Positions 1-8,849 of a stretch of 64,000 bases of DNA are shown here, in pieces. A model generated the notes under the pieces. It had not been told where the DNA came from. It saw only the letters and a program-made list of their open reading frames with translations, and made no database searches. The position numbers and the translations under genes were made by a program. Source of the DNA: Kofleriaceae bacterium (GTDB lineage: Bacteria > Myxococcota_A > Polyangia > Haliangiales > Haliangiaceae); contig JANTGM010000002.1 of the NCBI GenBank assembly GCA_024762925.1, positions 97,566 to 161,565 on the forward strand, read 5' to 3'. Position 1 is the first letter of the stretch, and each line of letters opens with the position of its first letter.

Positions 1-480
1 TACACCGGGTTGGTGTTCGAAGTTGGGGTTCCCTTCGCTATCAACCACCTTGACGTGGCAACGGCCGATTCACCACTCAACATCTCGGCGCTCTACTGGG
101 CCTGGGCGATTGGCCACAAGTTTGCTCGCATCGATTACACCGTCGTCGATGGTGCGGTGTGGAACTTTCACCTTGGAAGCATTGGATGCGCAACGGAGGG
201 CATGACTTCTCCACCAACGGAGGAGTGCTCAAAGCCAAATCGCCCGACGATCAGGATAGAGAACTTCTCTCACGAGACGGATGTGATCGAGTTGGATGCC
301 GCCGCGATTGTCGCAGACTCAGATCTCACAACGAACGCGGGCATGACCCCCGGTTGTATGTCATTTGGCCCGGATGAACCCGATTGCACACCGCTCTTCC
401 CAAATCTGGGACTCGACTACGGAACTGGTGCATGCACTAATGATTGTTCTGGGCAGAGCGTTTTCAGCATCGCTGACTAA
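1..480 (+). CDS. mbnP: MbnP-like copper-binding periplasmic protein (3' part of gene)
   Basis: The gene enters from the left edge of the window; 159 codons are visible and there is no in-frame stop before them. The segments YTGLVFEVGVPFAINH, SPLNISALYWAWAIGHKF and ARIDYTV match the conserved core of the MbnP / MXAN_0976 family ('metallo-mystery pair four-Cys protein'), in which a Trp in the W-x-W-x-x-G region is oxidised to kynurenine by the partner MbnH and helps bind copper. Six Cys lie downstream (GC, EC, GC, DC, AC and DC pairs), consistent with the disulfide-rich C-terminus. mbnH follows after 25 bases. The signal peptide is outside the window. No methanobactin precursor gene is visible. 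Confidence 0.85.
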   Translation, partial: YTGLVFEVGVPFAINHLDVATADSPLNISALYWAWAIGHKFARIDYTVVDGAVWNFHLGSIGCATEGMTSPPTEECSKPNRPTIRIENFSHETDVIELDAAAIVADSDLTTNAGMTPGCMSFGPDEPDCTPLFPNLGLDYGTGACTNDCSGQSVFSIAD

Positions 481-505
481 GACCTGGAAGGTGTAGGATA
501 AGGTC

Positions 506-1729
506 ATGGGTACAACTCTCATAGCGTTGGGGCAGCAGCACAAGCTTCTGCTTCTTGTCGCAGCAACGCTTTCCGTTGCGGCTTGTGGAGATAATGTCGG
601 ACCGATGGGTGAAGTCGTCGATGCTTCAATTCCGGTCGAGTTCGACGCCGAACCCGTCGACCCAAACATTTTTGTTTGGGACATGGTTCCAGAGGGGCTT
701 CCAAAACCCTTTGTTCCTGAAGAGAACCCCATGACCTACACCAAGGTGGAGCTTGGTCGCTACCTCTTCTACGACGAGCAACTCTCCGGCAATGGAACGC
801 AGAGCTGTAGCTCCTGCCACAAGCAGGAATTGGCATTTGCTGATGGCATCGCCCGGCCAACAGGATCTACAGGGGAGCTTGTGGGGCGCAACTCCCTCGG
901 TCTTATGAACGCGGCCTATCACACTACCTTTACTTGGATGAATCCCGAGTTCCACGATCTGCGCACACAGATCCAGGTACCACTTTTTGGCGAGTTTCCG
1001 ATTGAGTTGGGCATCTCCGGCAACGACGTCGAAGTACTCACCCGGTTTTCTACAGACCCCGATTACATCGCCAGGTTCGCTGCGGCATTTCCAGAAGACG
1101 AAGATCCCATTACCTTCGGCAACATCGCCAAAGCTCTGGCCTCCTTTGTGCGGTCCATGGTCTCGTTCGATTCCCCTCACGACCGACACACGTACAAAGG
1201 GGACACAACAGCCATGTCGGAGTCGGCATTGCGCGGCCAGGAGCTCTTCTTTGAAGAGCGAATTGATTGCCATCACTGCCATGGCAACTTTCACTTCTCA
1301 CTGAACCTACGCCACGAAAACACGGTCTTCATCGAAACCGGGTTTGCCAACAACGGCCTCTACAATGTGAACAACACGGGCAGCTACCCTGCGCCAAGCG
1401 AAGGCTTGGTCGCTATCACCAAGCGTGTTCAAGACCGAGGCAAGATGCGTACGTCAAGCTTGCGAAACGTCGCCATCACCGGACCCTACATGCACGATGG
1501 CAGCATACAGACGCTGGAAGAGGTCATCGACATGTATGAGCGTGGTGGCCGATTCGTCGAAAGTGGACCCAACTTTGGAGATGGGCGCGACAATCCATTC
1601 AAGAGCGAATTTGTGCACGGCTTCGTCCTAACTGAAGATGAGCGAGCGGATATGCTCGCCTTCCTAGAGAGTCTCACTGACGAGTCATTTCTCGTCGACC
1701 CGAAGTTTTCTAACCCGTTTGAGCAGTAG
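506..1729 (+). CDS. mbnH: MbnH-type di-heme cytochrome c peroxidase-like lipoprotein
   Basis: The protein has 407 residues. It begins with a lipoprotein signal whose lipobox (SVAAC) places the acylated Cys at residue 27. Two c-type heme motifs are visible, CSSCH (Cys101-His105) and CHHCH (Cys255-His259), separated as in bacterial di-heme peroxidases (CCP/MauG superfamily). The position directly after an mbnP-like gene identifies it as the MbnH / MXAN_0977 branch. By family knowledge, MbnH forms a bis-Fe(IV) state and oxidises a Trp of MbnP to kynurenine. The ATG at 506 follows a GGATAAGG ribosome site. It is expected to act in the periplasm, anchored to a membrane. The alternative, an ordinary cytochrome c peroxidase, is less likely because of the neighbour. 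Confidence 0.9.
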   Translation: MGTTLIALGQQHKLLLLVAATLSVAACGDNVGPMGEVVDASIPVEFDAEPVDPNIFVWDMVPEGLPKPFVPEENPMTYTKVELGRYLFYDEQLSGNGTQSCSSCHKQELAFADGIARPTGSTGELVGRNSLGLMNAAYHTTFTWMNPEFHDLRTQIQVPLFGEFPIELGISGNDVEVLTRFSTDPDYIARFAAAFPEDEDPITFGNIAKALASFVRSMVSFDSPHDRHTYKGDTTAMSESALRGQELFFEERIDCHHCHGNFHFSLNLRHENTVFIETGFANNGLYNVNNTGSYPAPSEGLVAITKRVQDRGKMRTSSLRNVAITGPYMHDGSIQTLEEVIDMYERGGRFVESGPNFGDGRDNPFKSEFVHGFVLTEDERADMLAFLESLTDESFLVDPKFSNPFEQ

Positions 1730-1863
1730 TTGGGGCTCGTCTCAAGAGCTTCTCTCAGGTGATCTGCGCCCAGGCGCATTGGGTGAGGTCGGACATGCTA
1801 ACGTCCGTCGTACCAGTGTCGTCGCTCTGCGTCGTGTGGCGGCAATGGTGTATATAGGGGGGC

Positions 1864-2940
1864 ATGGCATCCATCTTTGACTCCATGAGCTTCGCACACG
1901 GTCCAGCAATGAAGAACCGCTTCATGTTGGCCCCGCTCACCAACTGTCAGAGCCATGAGGACGGCACACTATCGGACGATGAATTCAACTGGCTCGTCAA
2001 ACGTGCGAAAGGGGGCTTTGGGCTCACCATGACCTGTGCCGCTCACGTGCAAGCCGTTGGAAAAGGCTTTGCGGGGCAACTGGGGATTTTCTCGGATGCG
2101 CACGAGGAAGGACTCTCGCGATTGGCGACCGCAATACGCGCGGAGGGTAGCCTCGCTTTTGTGCAACTGCACCACGCAGGTATGCGCTCCCCATCCAAGC
2201 TCATTGGCGGGCAACCTCTTTGCCCATCCGACAATGAAAAGACTGGGGCCCGCGCACTAACCACCGAGGAGGTGCATCAGCTGATCGAGGACTTTGTTCT
2301 TGCCGCCGAGCGCGCAGATCGCAGCGGGTTTGATGGTGTGGAAGTGCACGGAGCTCATGGCTATGTCCTAGGACAATTTCTCAGCTCCGAGATAAACCAC
2401 CGAACCGACGAGTTTGGAGGTTCGCTCGAGAATCGCGCCCGACTACTATTTACAATAATCGAACAGATTCGCAAGCGTTGCCGACCTAACTTCAATGTTG
2501 GCCTGCGTTTGTCCCCAGAGCGCTTTGGCATGAGACTGGATGAGTGTTTGGAGGTTGCCAAGCGTGCGATGACCAGTGGAGAGATCGATTTTCTCGACAT
2601 GTCGCTTTGGGATGTGGCGAAAGAGCCCAACGAAGAGCAATGGCAAGGACGCAGCTTGCGTTCGTACTTTCTCGAGTTGGAGCGCGGGGATACGCGATTG
2701 GGCATCGCGGGGAAAATCTTCTCTGGAGTGCTGGCACAAGAGTGCATTGACGAAGGCTTTGACTACATAACGATTGGGCGAGCGGCAATTCTTCATCACA
2801 ACTTTCCAACGCTCTGCGAAAACGACAAAGCATTTCAAACAACGAAGCTTCCTGTTACTCGGGAGTATCTCGCCAACGAAGGTCTTGGCGAGGCGTTTAT
2901 CAACTACATGGCTGGTTGGCCGGGCTTTGTCGCCGAATAG
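1864..2940 (+). CDS. NADH:flavin oxidoreductase, Old Yellow Enzyme family
   Basis: The protein has 358 residues and is a single FMN-binding TIM barrel. Conserved stretches are KNRFMLAPLTN near the N-terminus, LHHAGMRS in the middle, and VHGAHGYVLGQFLSS followed by NHRTDEFGGSLENRARLL, the hallmark of the family. The C-terminal FMN phosphate-binding part is around residues 290-315 (ITIGRAAI). Such enzymes reduce activated C=C bonds of enones or related electrophiles using NAD(P)H; the natural substrate cannot be read from the sequence. It lacks the Fe-S and pyridine-nucleotide domains of the 2,4-dienoyl-CoA reductase branch. The start ATG is preceded by a GGGGGG stretch 1-7 bases upstream. It stands alone and converges on the S9 peptidase gene. 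Confidence 0.9.
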   Translation: MASIFDSMSFAHGPAMKNRFMLAPLTNCQSHEDGTLSDDEFNWLVKRAKGGFGLTMTCAAHVQAVGKGFAGQLGIFSDAHEEGLSRLATAIRAEGSLAFVQLHHAGMRSPSKLIGGQPLCPSDNEKTGARALTTEEVHQLIEDFVLAAERADRSGFDGVEVHGAHGYVLGQFLSSEINHRTDEFGGSLENRARLLFTIIEQIRKRCRPNFNVGLRLSPERFGMRLDECLEVAKRAMTSGEIDFLDMSLWDVAKEPNEEQWQGRSLRSYFLELERGDTRLGIAGKIFSGVLAQECIDEGFDYITIGRAAILHHNFPTLCENDKAFQTTKLPVTREYLANEGLGEAFINYMAGWPGFVAE

Positions 2941-3012
2941 GATGCGACGCTTGTCATGGTGCCACTTGCGCACTTCGGTTCGAGGATTAAGAGGTCGTGA
3001 ACGATACGTGGC

Positions 3013-4998
3013 CTAAGACTTTGTCTTAGTGTGCTCAGAAAGGAAATCAAGGCAGCTTTGGTACCAGAGGGCAACGTTCCGTGGGCGCAGAATCCAGTGG
3101 TTCTCGTCCGGGAAGACAAGAAGACGGGAGTCTACCTCGCGACGCTGCAAGTCCTCAAAGAGCATGAGCGCCTCAGAAATTGGCACTCGATAGTCCTTCT
3201 CGCCGTGGGTGATGAGCGTCGGCGTCTTCCAATTGTCGACAAACCGATGCGGCGAGTAGCGGTCGTAGCATTCTGGATCGTCGCTTGGGTACAGCCCCAT
3301 ATCGTGAGCCCAGTAGGCGGGCCAGTCCGTGGTTCCCTGAAAAGCACTAAGTCGATACAGGCTTGCATGGGTGATGATGGCGCAGAAGCGGTCGGTCTGT
3401 GTACCGATCCAGTTGCTCATGTAGCCGCCAAATGAGCCGCCCATGACCGCAACCCTCTCAGAGTCCACATCATCGCGGTCGACGATTGCGTCTGCTACGG
3501 CCATCACATCGCGATAGCAGGCATCGCCCCACTCGTTTCCAACGATCTCATCGATGAAGTCCTGGCCAAAGCCGGTTGAGCCGCGGGGATTTGGGCACAC
3601 GACGTTGTAGCCCGCGGCAAGAAAGGGAAGGGGGTTCCAGCGCCAGTGCCAGCCATCAGTCCAGGAGTGCACCGGGCCGCCGTGGATCCAGAGGAGTGTT
3701 GGTCGGGGATTGGACGAGCTTCTTGGGGCTAGGAAAAAGTATTGAATTGGCGTGCCGCCGGCTCCTGCGCACTCAAGAGACTCTTCACACAGCGGTGCGT
3801 CGTTTGGCATGCCGCTCAGCTTCGAGCACAGCAGCGGTGTGGCCTCGGTCTCGAGGGGGATGCGAAATACCTCGGGTGCCCGGGCAAAGGTGGTTCGAAT
3901 TCCGACGAGGTTGTCTCCTATGGGGCGTACCTGCATGTGCGAGCCAGCAGATTGCACGCTTGTGATTCTCCGAATACTGTCCGTGTTTAAGGAAAGTTCG
4001 TAGACAGGAACGTGGCCGTACATAGGCGAGGTAATCAACAAAGCATTCTCTCCACGGAAGGACTCAAGCGTTGGACTTGCTTGCCAATCTGAGGTTCGCT
4101 CTCGGTTCCTACCAGACGCTATGTCATAGGTGACAACGGAACGTGCGCCGTGCTTTCCCGGCTCGCGCCTGTGTCGCACCGTCGCAATCGTCTTTCCCGA
4201 TGGAGAGAACAACACCTCAAGGTGGGATATGCCATCTTCGTGGCCAATGTGGCGATGCTCGCCGCTGGCGATGTCGATGATGAGCACGCTCGCGTCCTCC
4301 ATGCGCTCTGGCCCCCACCGATGACACTCGGAAGCCAGAGTTTTTCCGTCTGCGCTCACATCCCACGCGAGCCCCATGGCTTGATCGAGTTCTCTTTCGA
4401 AGCTCGGAGTTAGGTCCCGACGACCCACAAGTCCCGTTTGCGAGATCGCGTAGGCGATGAGGTGCGGGCGTGCACCACCAAGCCAACGATCCCAACTGCG
4501 GACCGTCATACCTGTGAAGAGGATGCCTGTCGGCCCATTCTTCGCCCGATCACGGGATGTCGCTCGTTGTTCTTGCAAGTCCGTATCTGGGAGAACGGGC
4601 GCAAGCACCACGAGCGTCTCACCATGCACCTTGAAGTCGATCACACCCAGTGGTTCGTCGGTGAGTTGCTCCGGTGTGCCCGCTTCATCAATGCGCCAAA
4701 CTTGTCGCACGTCCCTTGCATCGTCCTGTGCGGTTGGGCGCTTGCTAAGAAAGTACAAGCCGCCCGCTTCATCGTAGTTCGCGCTAGAGACACCTAGTTC
4801 ATCAGCAACGAGTTCTTCTTGCTCTCGATCACCATCCAATGGCACCGACCAGAGCTCGGAGATGCGCTCTGCTTTGTCCGCGTCAAGCCGAGAAACCGTA
4901 ACAGCAATGCTCTTCCCGCTTGGGTGTGGCGCAATGTTTGTAACGTGGTTAAGTTCTAAGAATTTGTCTATCTGCAAAGTGGCCTCCGTTGGAGACAA
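3013..4998 (-). CDS. S9 family peptidase (acylaminoacyl-peptidase / prolyl oligopeptidase-like)
   Basis: The protein has 661 residues: an N-terminal beta-propeller (about 1-390) and a C-terminal alpha/beta-hydrolase domain. The catalytic triad is readable as Ser522 in GGSFGGYMSNW, Asp602 in HGEKDYRVP and His634 in DENHW, with the oxyanion motif WIHGGP upstream. No signal peptide is seen, so a cytoplasmic role in cleaving oligopeptides or acylated peptides is likely. The longest frame begins with TTG at 4998, only 3 bases after the stop of the upstream heparinase-like gene. A second TTG at 4977 is preceded by GGAGG at good distance and may be the real start. It is probably co-transcribed with the upstream lyase gene. 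Confidence 0.92.
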   Translation of the reverse strand: MSPTEATLQIDKFLELNHVTNIAPHPSGKSIAVTVSRLDADKAERISELWSVPLDGDREQEELVADELGVSSANYDEAGGLYFLSKRPTAQDDARDVRQVWRIDEAGTPEQLTDEPLGVIDFKVHGETLVVLAPVLPDTDLQEQRATSRDRAKNGPTGILFTGMTVRSWDRWLGGARPHLIAYAISQTGLVGRRDLTPSFERELDQAMGLAWDVSADGKTLASECHRWGPERMEDASVLIIDIASGEHRHIGHEDGISHLEVLFSPSGKTIATVRHRREPGKHGARSVVTYDIASGRNRERTSDWQASPTLESFRGENALLITSPMYGHVPVYELSLNTDSIRRITSVQSAGSHMQVRPIGDNLVGIRTTFARAPEVFRIPLETEATPLLCSKLSGMPNDAPLCEESLECAGAGGTPIQYFFLAPRSSSNPRPTLLWIHGGPVHSWTDGWHWRWNPLPFLAAGYNVVCPNPRGSTGFGQDFIDEIVGNEWGDACYRDVMAVADAIVDRDDVDSERVAVMGGSFGGYMSNWIGTQTDRFCAIITHASLYRLSAFQGTTDWPAYWAHDMGLYPSDDPECYDRYSPHRFVDNWKTPTLITHGEKDYRVPISEALMLFEDLQRREVDSRLLVFPDENHWILRPRNVALWYQSCLDFLSEHTKTKS

Positions 4999-5001
4999 AG
5001 C

Positions 5002-7719
5002 CTACTCGTCTTCGATGGTTGCCACCAGGAGCCCGGCCTCGTCTGTCATCGCCGAGCCGCCGCGTACAAGGGTCACAAGGACTCCGTCGCCTCCCGGCTT
5101 GGTCTGCAGGGCATATGCGGTGTTGGGGCGGAGCCCGGTCCAGAATACCCGTAGGGGCACAGTGGAGTCGATTCGAAGCGCAACCTCAGCTGACGACGGA
5201 AACTCGGCACCGTTCTTTGGGAATATGACAACGTCGCGTCCGGATAGGGCTCCAATTGCTTCGTTTGATTCGATCGGCACGACTGCCTGCTCATCCTTGG
5301 AATCAGAAGCGCGTAGGACGGAGAGGTAGCGCATGGTTGATGACAACTTGTCGGGTGGCGTGAGAAGACGCCCTGTGTAGCGCTGGCCTGGGTACTGCGA
5401 GTGCACGCCCTGCGGTGCCTGATACTGAAGCACTTGGTTGGCTGGGAAGACAAGCTTCACATCAACGTTGGCACCCGAAGCGAATGTCGCCCGCGCGCCG
5501 CTTATGGTTGGGACAGCGTTTATGTGAAGCTGCCAGCCAATGCTCGCATTATTGCCCTGCTTTGCTCTGACGATTCGATCGTATGTGAAGACTCGGTCGT
5601 CAGAGTTCTTCGCAGTTCTCTTGAGCCACACAATCTGCCGTTCGACATTCTGGTAAGAGAAGCTGTGGTAGCGCCCCGAGGAATATGCTCCTGTTAAGTC
5701 TGCGGCGACATGGGAATACTGCCGTGTGCTGCTGTTGCGCAGAACCGATGCTGGGTTGGCTGGCTCCAGGCGAAACTGTCCAACACGGTGGCGGTCATCA
5801 CCAAACGCGATCTCTAGCGCTGGTACATTGTGTCCCTCTGCTTGGGACGATGGGCCGTCGTAGCCAAGGTCCTCATTGGTGAGCCACACGCCATCTCGAT
5901 AGAGTTGAAAGGAACCCGCATCCTCGTGGGTGTGGTCGGCGCCACTCCAGCCAGCTTTGAAGGTGAAGAAGGAGGCATCATCGTTCCAGCTTGTGCGATC
6001 GAAGAGCAGGCCCATGCTCTTGTCGAAGAAGGAGGTGGGCATCCCTTGTCGATCTTCGAGCGGCTCGATGCCATCGTGAGCAAAGAGCAGCATTGCCCAG
6101 GTGCCTCCAAAGTCTTGAACGGGGAATAGGTTGTCAAGGTGCCATCGCGCATGACTTGCTCGTGTTGCGTTTCCCGCGCGCTCAAGAAGGCCCATGTGCA
6201 TCGCTATGAGCCCACCATTGTAGGCGAGAATCGGATGGCTATTGGGCTCCACTCCGAAGTTGTCGTAGCTATCCAGATCTCCGAAAGTTGCAAACCCTCT
6301 GCGTCTTGGTGTTAGCGATTGAATCTGCATCGCTTGCAGGTTGTGCCAAACCCACGGAGCGTACGCATCCACTTGGCCACCTACGTTTCCCAGCGCGATG
6401 AGCGTCTTGAGCCAATAGGTCGACGTTCCAAAGGCATAGCCGATTCCGTCGGGAAGGTTGCCACCAGATTGGGCAAAGAAGCCTTGGTTGCGACGGGCTT
6501 TGACGAGTTGCACGCCGTAGAACGCGCGCTTGCCCCGCTCGAGGAGCGTGCATGCGCGCTTTGACAACGCTGGGCTAACTCCTTCAGCGTTGCATCCAAC
6601 CAGGCCGTCCACAATCCAGGTCCGTGCGATGCTTGCAAACTCGTCTGTATCAACTAGACGTTCAATGCTGGCTGCTTCATCATCAGGAAGAAACGCTGAG
6701 ACAACGCCATCGCGCTGCTGTTGTGAAAGCTCATTCCACATGAGGTCCGCACACAGCCCAAGGTTTGCATCTGCCCATCGGAGTTGATTGTTCTCCAGCG
6801 TATTCGCGTGCCAATACGTGCGCATCGCTTCGATGAGGGAGAGAGCAGCGGCCTTGTACTTTGTCGAGCCTGTTCCGTGGTACAGCAGCGCTGCAGAGAG
6901 GCACTCGCCAAAATCGTGCTCTGAACCTTCCCGAGCCGCATCTAACACGGAGTCGCCCATCACGTTTGCCCAGGTTTTCCAGCTACGATCACCGGAGTTA
7001 TGACGCTCTTTGAGGCGCTGGAGCTGCGATGGTGTGGCAAGAACCCTGGGGCTTTTCTTAGGTATTGTTAGGCCTGGCGCCTCTGCGGTGACGATTGTTG
7101 CGATGTTGCTCACCGGGTCCGTTGGTTTGTCGTAGTCATTGAGCGGCGCAACAGCTACGTAATACTTTGTCTTAGGAATCATGTTTGTGAGGATCTGCGG
7201 CTGCACAATGGGTTGGCCTTTGTGCGCATAGACGCGAACAACCTTGGTGTTTGCTGTGTGTAGTTCTCGGATCGCCTTGCCCGACTTCAATTCGTCGGGG
7301 TCTTGACTCCAGGCAATCACGTAATCCTGCCCGTACTGCGTGGTCTTCGGCGACGTGAAACCGAACCAGCCGCCATACGGCGTTACGTGTTGGGCTCGCA
7401 AGTCTACGATTGCGCCTGTGCGAGGGGTTGCAAAGTCGGCATCGCAGTAGTCGCCAACACCATCTGCGTCCGCGTCTCCTTGCGCCACGTCGTAGATGTT
7501 GGGGCAGAGATCCGTCACACTTGGGACTCCGTCACCATCTGGATCGGGATGCCAATTGGTATCAGCCGTTGTGGCCGTAGAAGGACAGTCTCCCCGGTCA
7601 ACACAATTCGACGTCTTGGGGCTCAGCGTTTTGCTTGGCGACCCGGTGCCACACTGCACAAAGAGGGTGACTAACAGTAGTGGAGTGAAATCGCGGTCCA
7701 TCAGCATCGTTTCGAGCAT
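5002..7719 (-). CDS. Heparinase II/III-like secreted polysaccharide lyase with TSP3 and fibronectin-like N-terminal domains
   Basis: About 905 residues are counted from the ATG at 7719; ATGs at 7707 and 7701 are alternatives, and the frame stays open further upstream into the neighbouring gene's promoter. A hydrophobic segment ending in Cys (LLLVTLFVQC) suggests a lipoprotein with an atypical lipobox. Next come Ca-binding thrombospondin type 3 repeats (DPDGDGVPSVTDLCP and DADADGVGDYCD), a fibronectin III-like region, an alpha-helical lyase domain, and the heparinase II/III signature DHTHEDAGSFQLYRDG, followed by a beta-sheet C-terminal domain. It is likely an outer-membrane-anchored lyase for uronate-containing polysaccharide; the substrate is unknown. 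It is followed by the S9 peptidase gene 3 bases later. Confidence 0.82.
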   Translation of the reverse strand: MLETMLMDRDFTPLLLVTLFVQCGTGSPSKTLSPKTSNCVDRGDCPSTATTADTNWHPDPDGDGVPSVTDLCPNIYDVAQGDADADGVGDYCDADFATPRTGAIVDLRAQHVTPYGGWFGFTSPKTTQYGQDYVIAWSQDPDELKSGKAIRELHTANTKVVRVYAHKGQPIVQPQILTNMIPKTKYYVAVAPLNDYDKPTDPVSNIATIVTAEAPGLTIPKKSPRVLATPSQLQRLKERHNSGDRSWKTWANVMGDSVLDAAREGSEHDFGECLSAALLYHGTGSTKYKAAALSLIEAMRTYWHANTLENNQLRWADANLGLCADLMWNELSQQQRDGVVSAFLPDDEAASIERLVDTDEFASIARTWIVDGLVGCNAEGVSPALSKRACTLLERGKRAFYGVQLVKARRNQGFFAQSGGNLPDGIGYAFGTSTYWLKTLIALGNVGGQVDAYAPWVWHNLQAMQIQSLTPRRRGFATFGDLDSYDNFGVEPNSHPILAYNGGLIAMHMGLLERAGNATRASHARWHLDNLFPVQDFGGTWAMLLFAHDGIEPLEDRQGMPTSFFDKSMGLLFDRTSWNDDASFFTFKAGWSGADHTHEDAGSFQLYRDGVWLTNEDLGYDGPSSQAEGHNVPALEIAFGDDRHRVGQFRLEPANPASVLRNSSTRQYSHVAADLTGAYSSGRYHSFSYQNVERQIVWLKRTAKNSDDRVFTYDRIVRAKQGNNASIGWQLHINAVPTISGARATFASGANVDVKLVFPANQVLQYQAPQGVHSQYPGQRYTGRLLTPPDKLSSTMRYLSVLRASDSKDEQAVVPIESNEAIGALSGRDVVIFPKNGAEFPSSAEVALRIDSTVPLRVFWTGLRPNTAYALQTKPGGDGVLVTLVRGGSAMTDEAGLLVATIEDE

Positions 7720-7783
7720 CGCAGATTCTTTGGTATGCTGCTGTCCACGCAGCGAGGAACGCTCACCGAGTAAGAATATTCCC

Positions 7784-8827
7784 ATGATCCGCATCACGAT
7801 TCTTTTACGTTCCGCCCTTGTGCTTGTTCTGGCAGCCTGCGGTGGCGGCAAGAGCAACACAGTACGCATCGACTCTGGAGAGGCGGGGCCCCAAATTGAC
7901 GCAGCGCTAGGGACCGGTGAAGCGGGCGGGGTTGTGACCTATATGGTCGGAGGGCGGATTCTACAGATCGCAGCAATTGATGGAGCGACGCCAAATGACA
8001 TCGGTGAGAAGCTCGATGCCCTCGCAAGTGGTGGCGGTGATGGCGCCCCTTCTGTCTCCAAGAACGGTGCCTTTATCACCATTTCAACAGAGCGCTTCGA
8101 TTCAGAGTGCAATGGGTATGCTTGCACTGCACTGCTAACTGGGGATATTTCTGAGGGAGGTATTGTCTATATTGATGGCCAGCCGCTGCGTTCCGAGGGC
8201 AGGGTTGCTGTATCCAATACCGGCGATGTGTTGGCCTATGCGGACGATGGGCCATCACACCAGGAAGACATTCTGATCACGCGCAAGAGCGGTACCACCT
8301 GGAGCGCTCCGACCAACGTTACTAGCGGGTCGCCTCATGCGTTCAACAACGCCCCCGTTCTTTCAGGAGATGGCAGCAAGGTTCTCTTTGATTGCGGACC
8401 TGTGCCCTATGGCCAAGCAGGAACGGGAGTCTGTGAAGCCAGTACCGATGGAACAGATTTTCGCCAAGTGATCGACCCTGCGAACTCTCCTCTCGGTAAC
8501 GGCTCAAGCGAGAACCAAGCCCGTCATGCGGACTACACGCCCGATGGCGGTATTGTCTTTGAGGCCGACTGGGCTAGCGAGCAGCTCTGGTGGCAGGCGC
8601 CAGGCTCGACCTCGGCTTTACGAATTATTCCGAGCCAATCCAATGACAACAGTCCTTGCGCGTTGCCGGGTGGCTACATTGCTTCCCTGTGGCTTGGCCG
8701 AGCAGCCGGCAATGGTGAGCACGAATTGAAGGTCACCGCCCCCGACGGGTCCGAGTTTGCCGTGATCACTCCAAACGTGGATGTCGCAGACATCGGAATG
8801 AGTTGTCACGCCGCATACACCCCTTAG
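7784..8827 (+). CDS. Lipoprotein with beta-propeller-like (PD40/TolB-like) repeats, function unknown
   Basis: An in-frame ORF extends further upstream, but the ATG at 7784 gives a clean lipoprotein signal (ITILLRSALVLVLAAC, acylated Cys in AAC followed by GGG), so I chose it. The 347-residue mature region contains repeated blade-like motifs such as DGAPSVSKNGAFITISTE, RVAVSNTGDVLAYADDG, APVLSGDGSKVLFDCG and ADYTPDGGIVFEADW. This spacing is typical of TolB/WD40-like beta-propellers (PD40). No catalytic motif is recognisable. The gene is divergent from the heparinase-like gene with 64 bases between starts, so the two probably share a regulatory region. A structural or ligand-binding role at the outer membrane is an inference. 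Confidence 0.75.
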   Translation: MIRITILLRSALVLVLAACGGGKSNTVRIDSGEAGPQIDAALGTGEAGGVVTYMVGGRILQIAAIDGATPNDIGEKLDALASGGGDGAPSVSKNGAFITISTERFDSECNGYACTALLTGDISEGGIVYIDGQPLRSEGRVAVSNTGDVLAYADDGPSHQEDILITRKSGTTWSAPTNVTSGSPHAFNNAPVLSGDGSKVLFDCGPVPYGQAGTGVCEASTDGTDFRQVIDPANSPLGNGSSENQARHADYTPDGGIVFEADWASEQLWWQAPGSTSALRIIPSQSNDNSPCALPGGYIASLWLGRAAGNGEHELKVTAPDGSEFAVITPNVDVADIGMSCHAAYTP

Positions 8828-8849
8828 CGAACCCAATGGCGCATTTGGC

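Noticed and set aside
3013..3029. Perfect hairpin CTAAGAC-TTT-GTCTTAG at the S9 peptidase stop
   Set aside because: No T-run on either strand and it overlaps the coding end; termination not supported.
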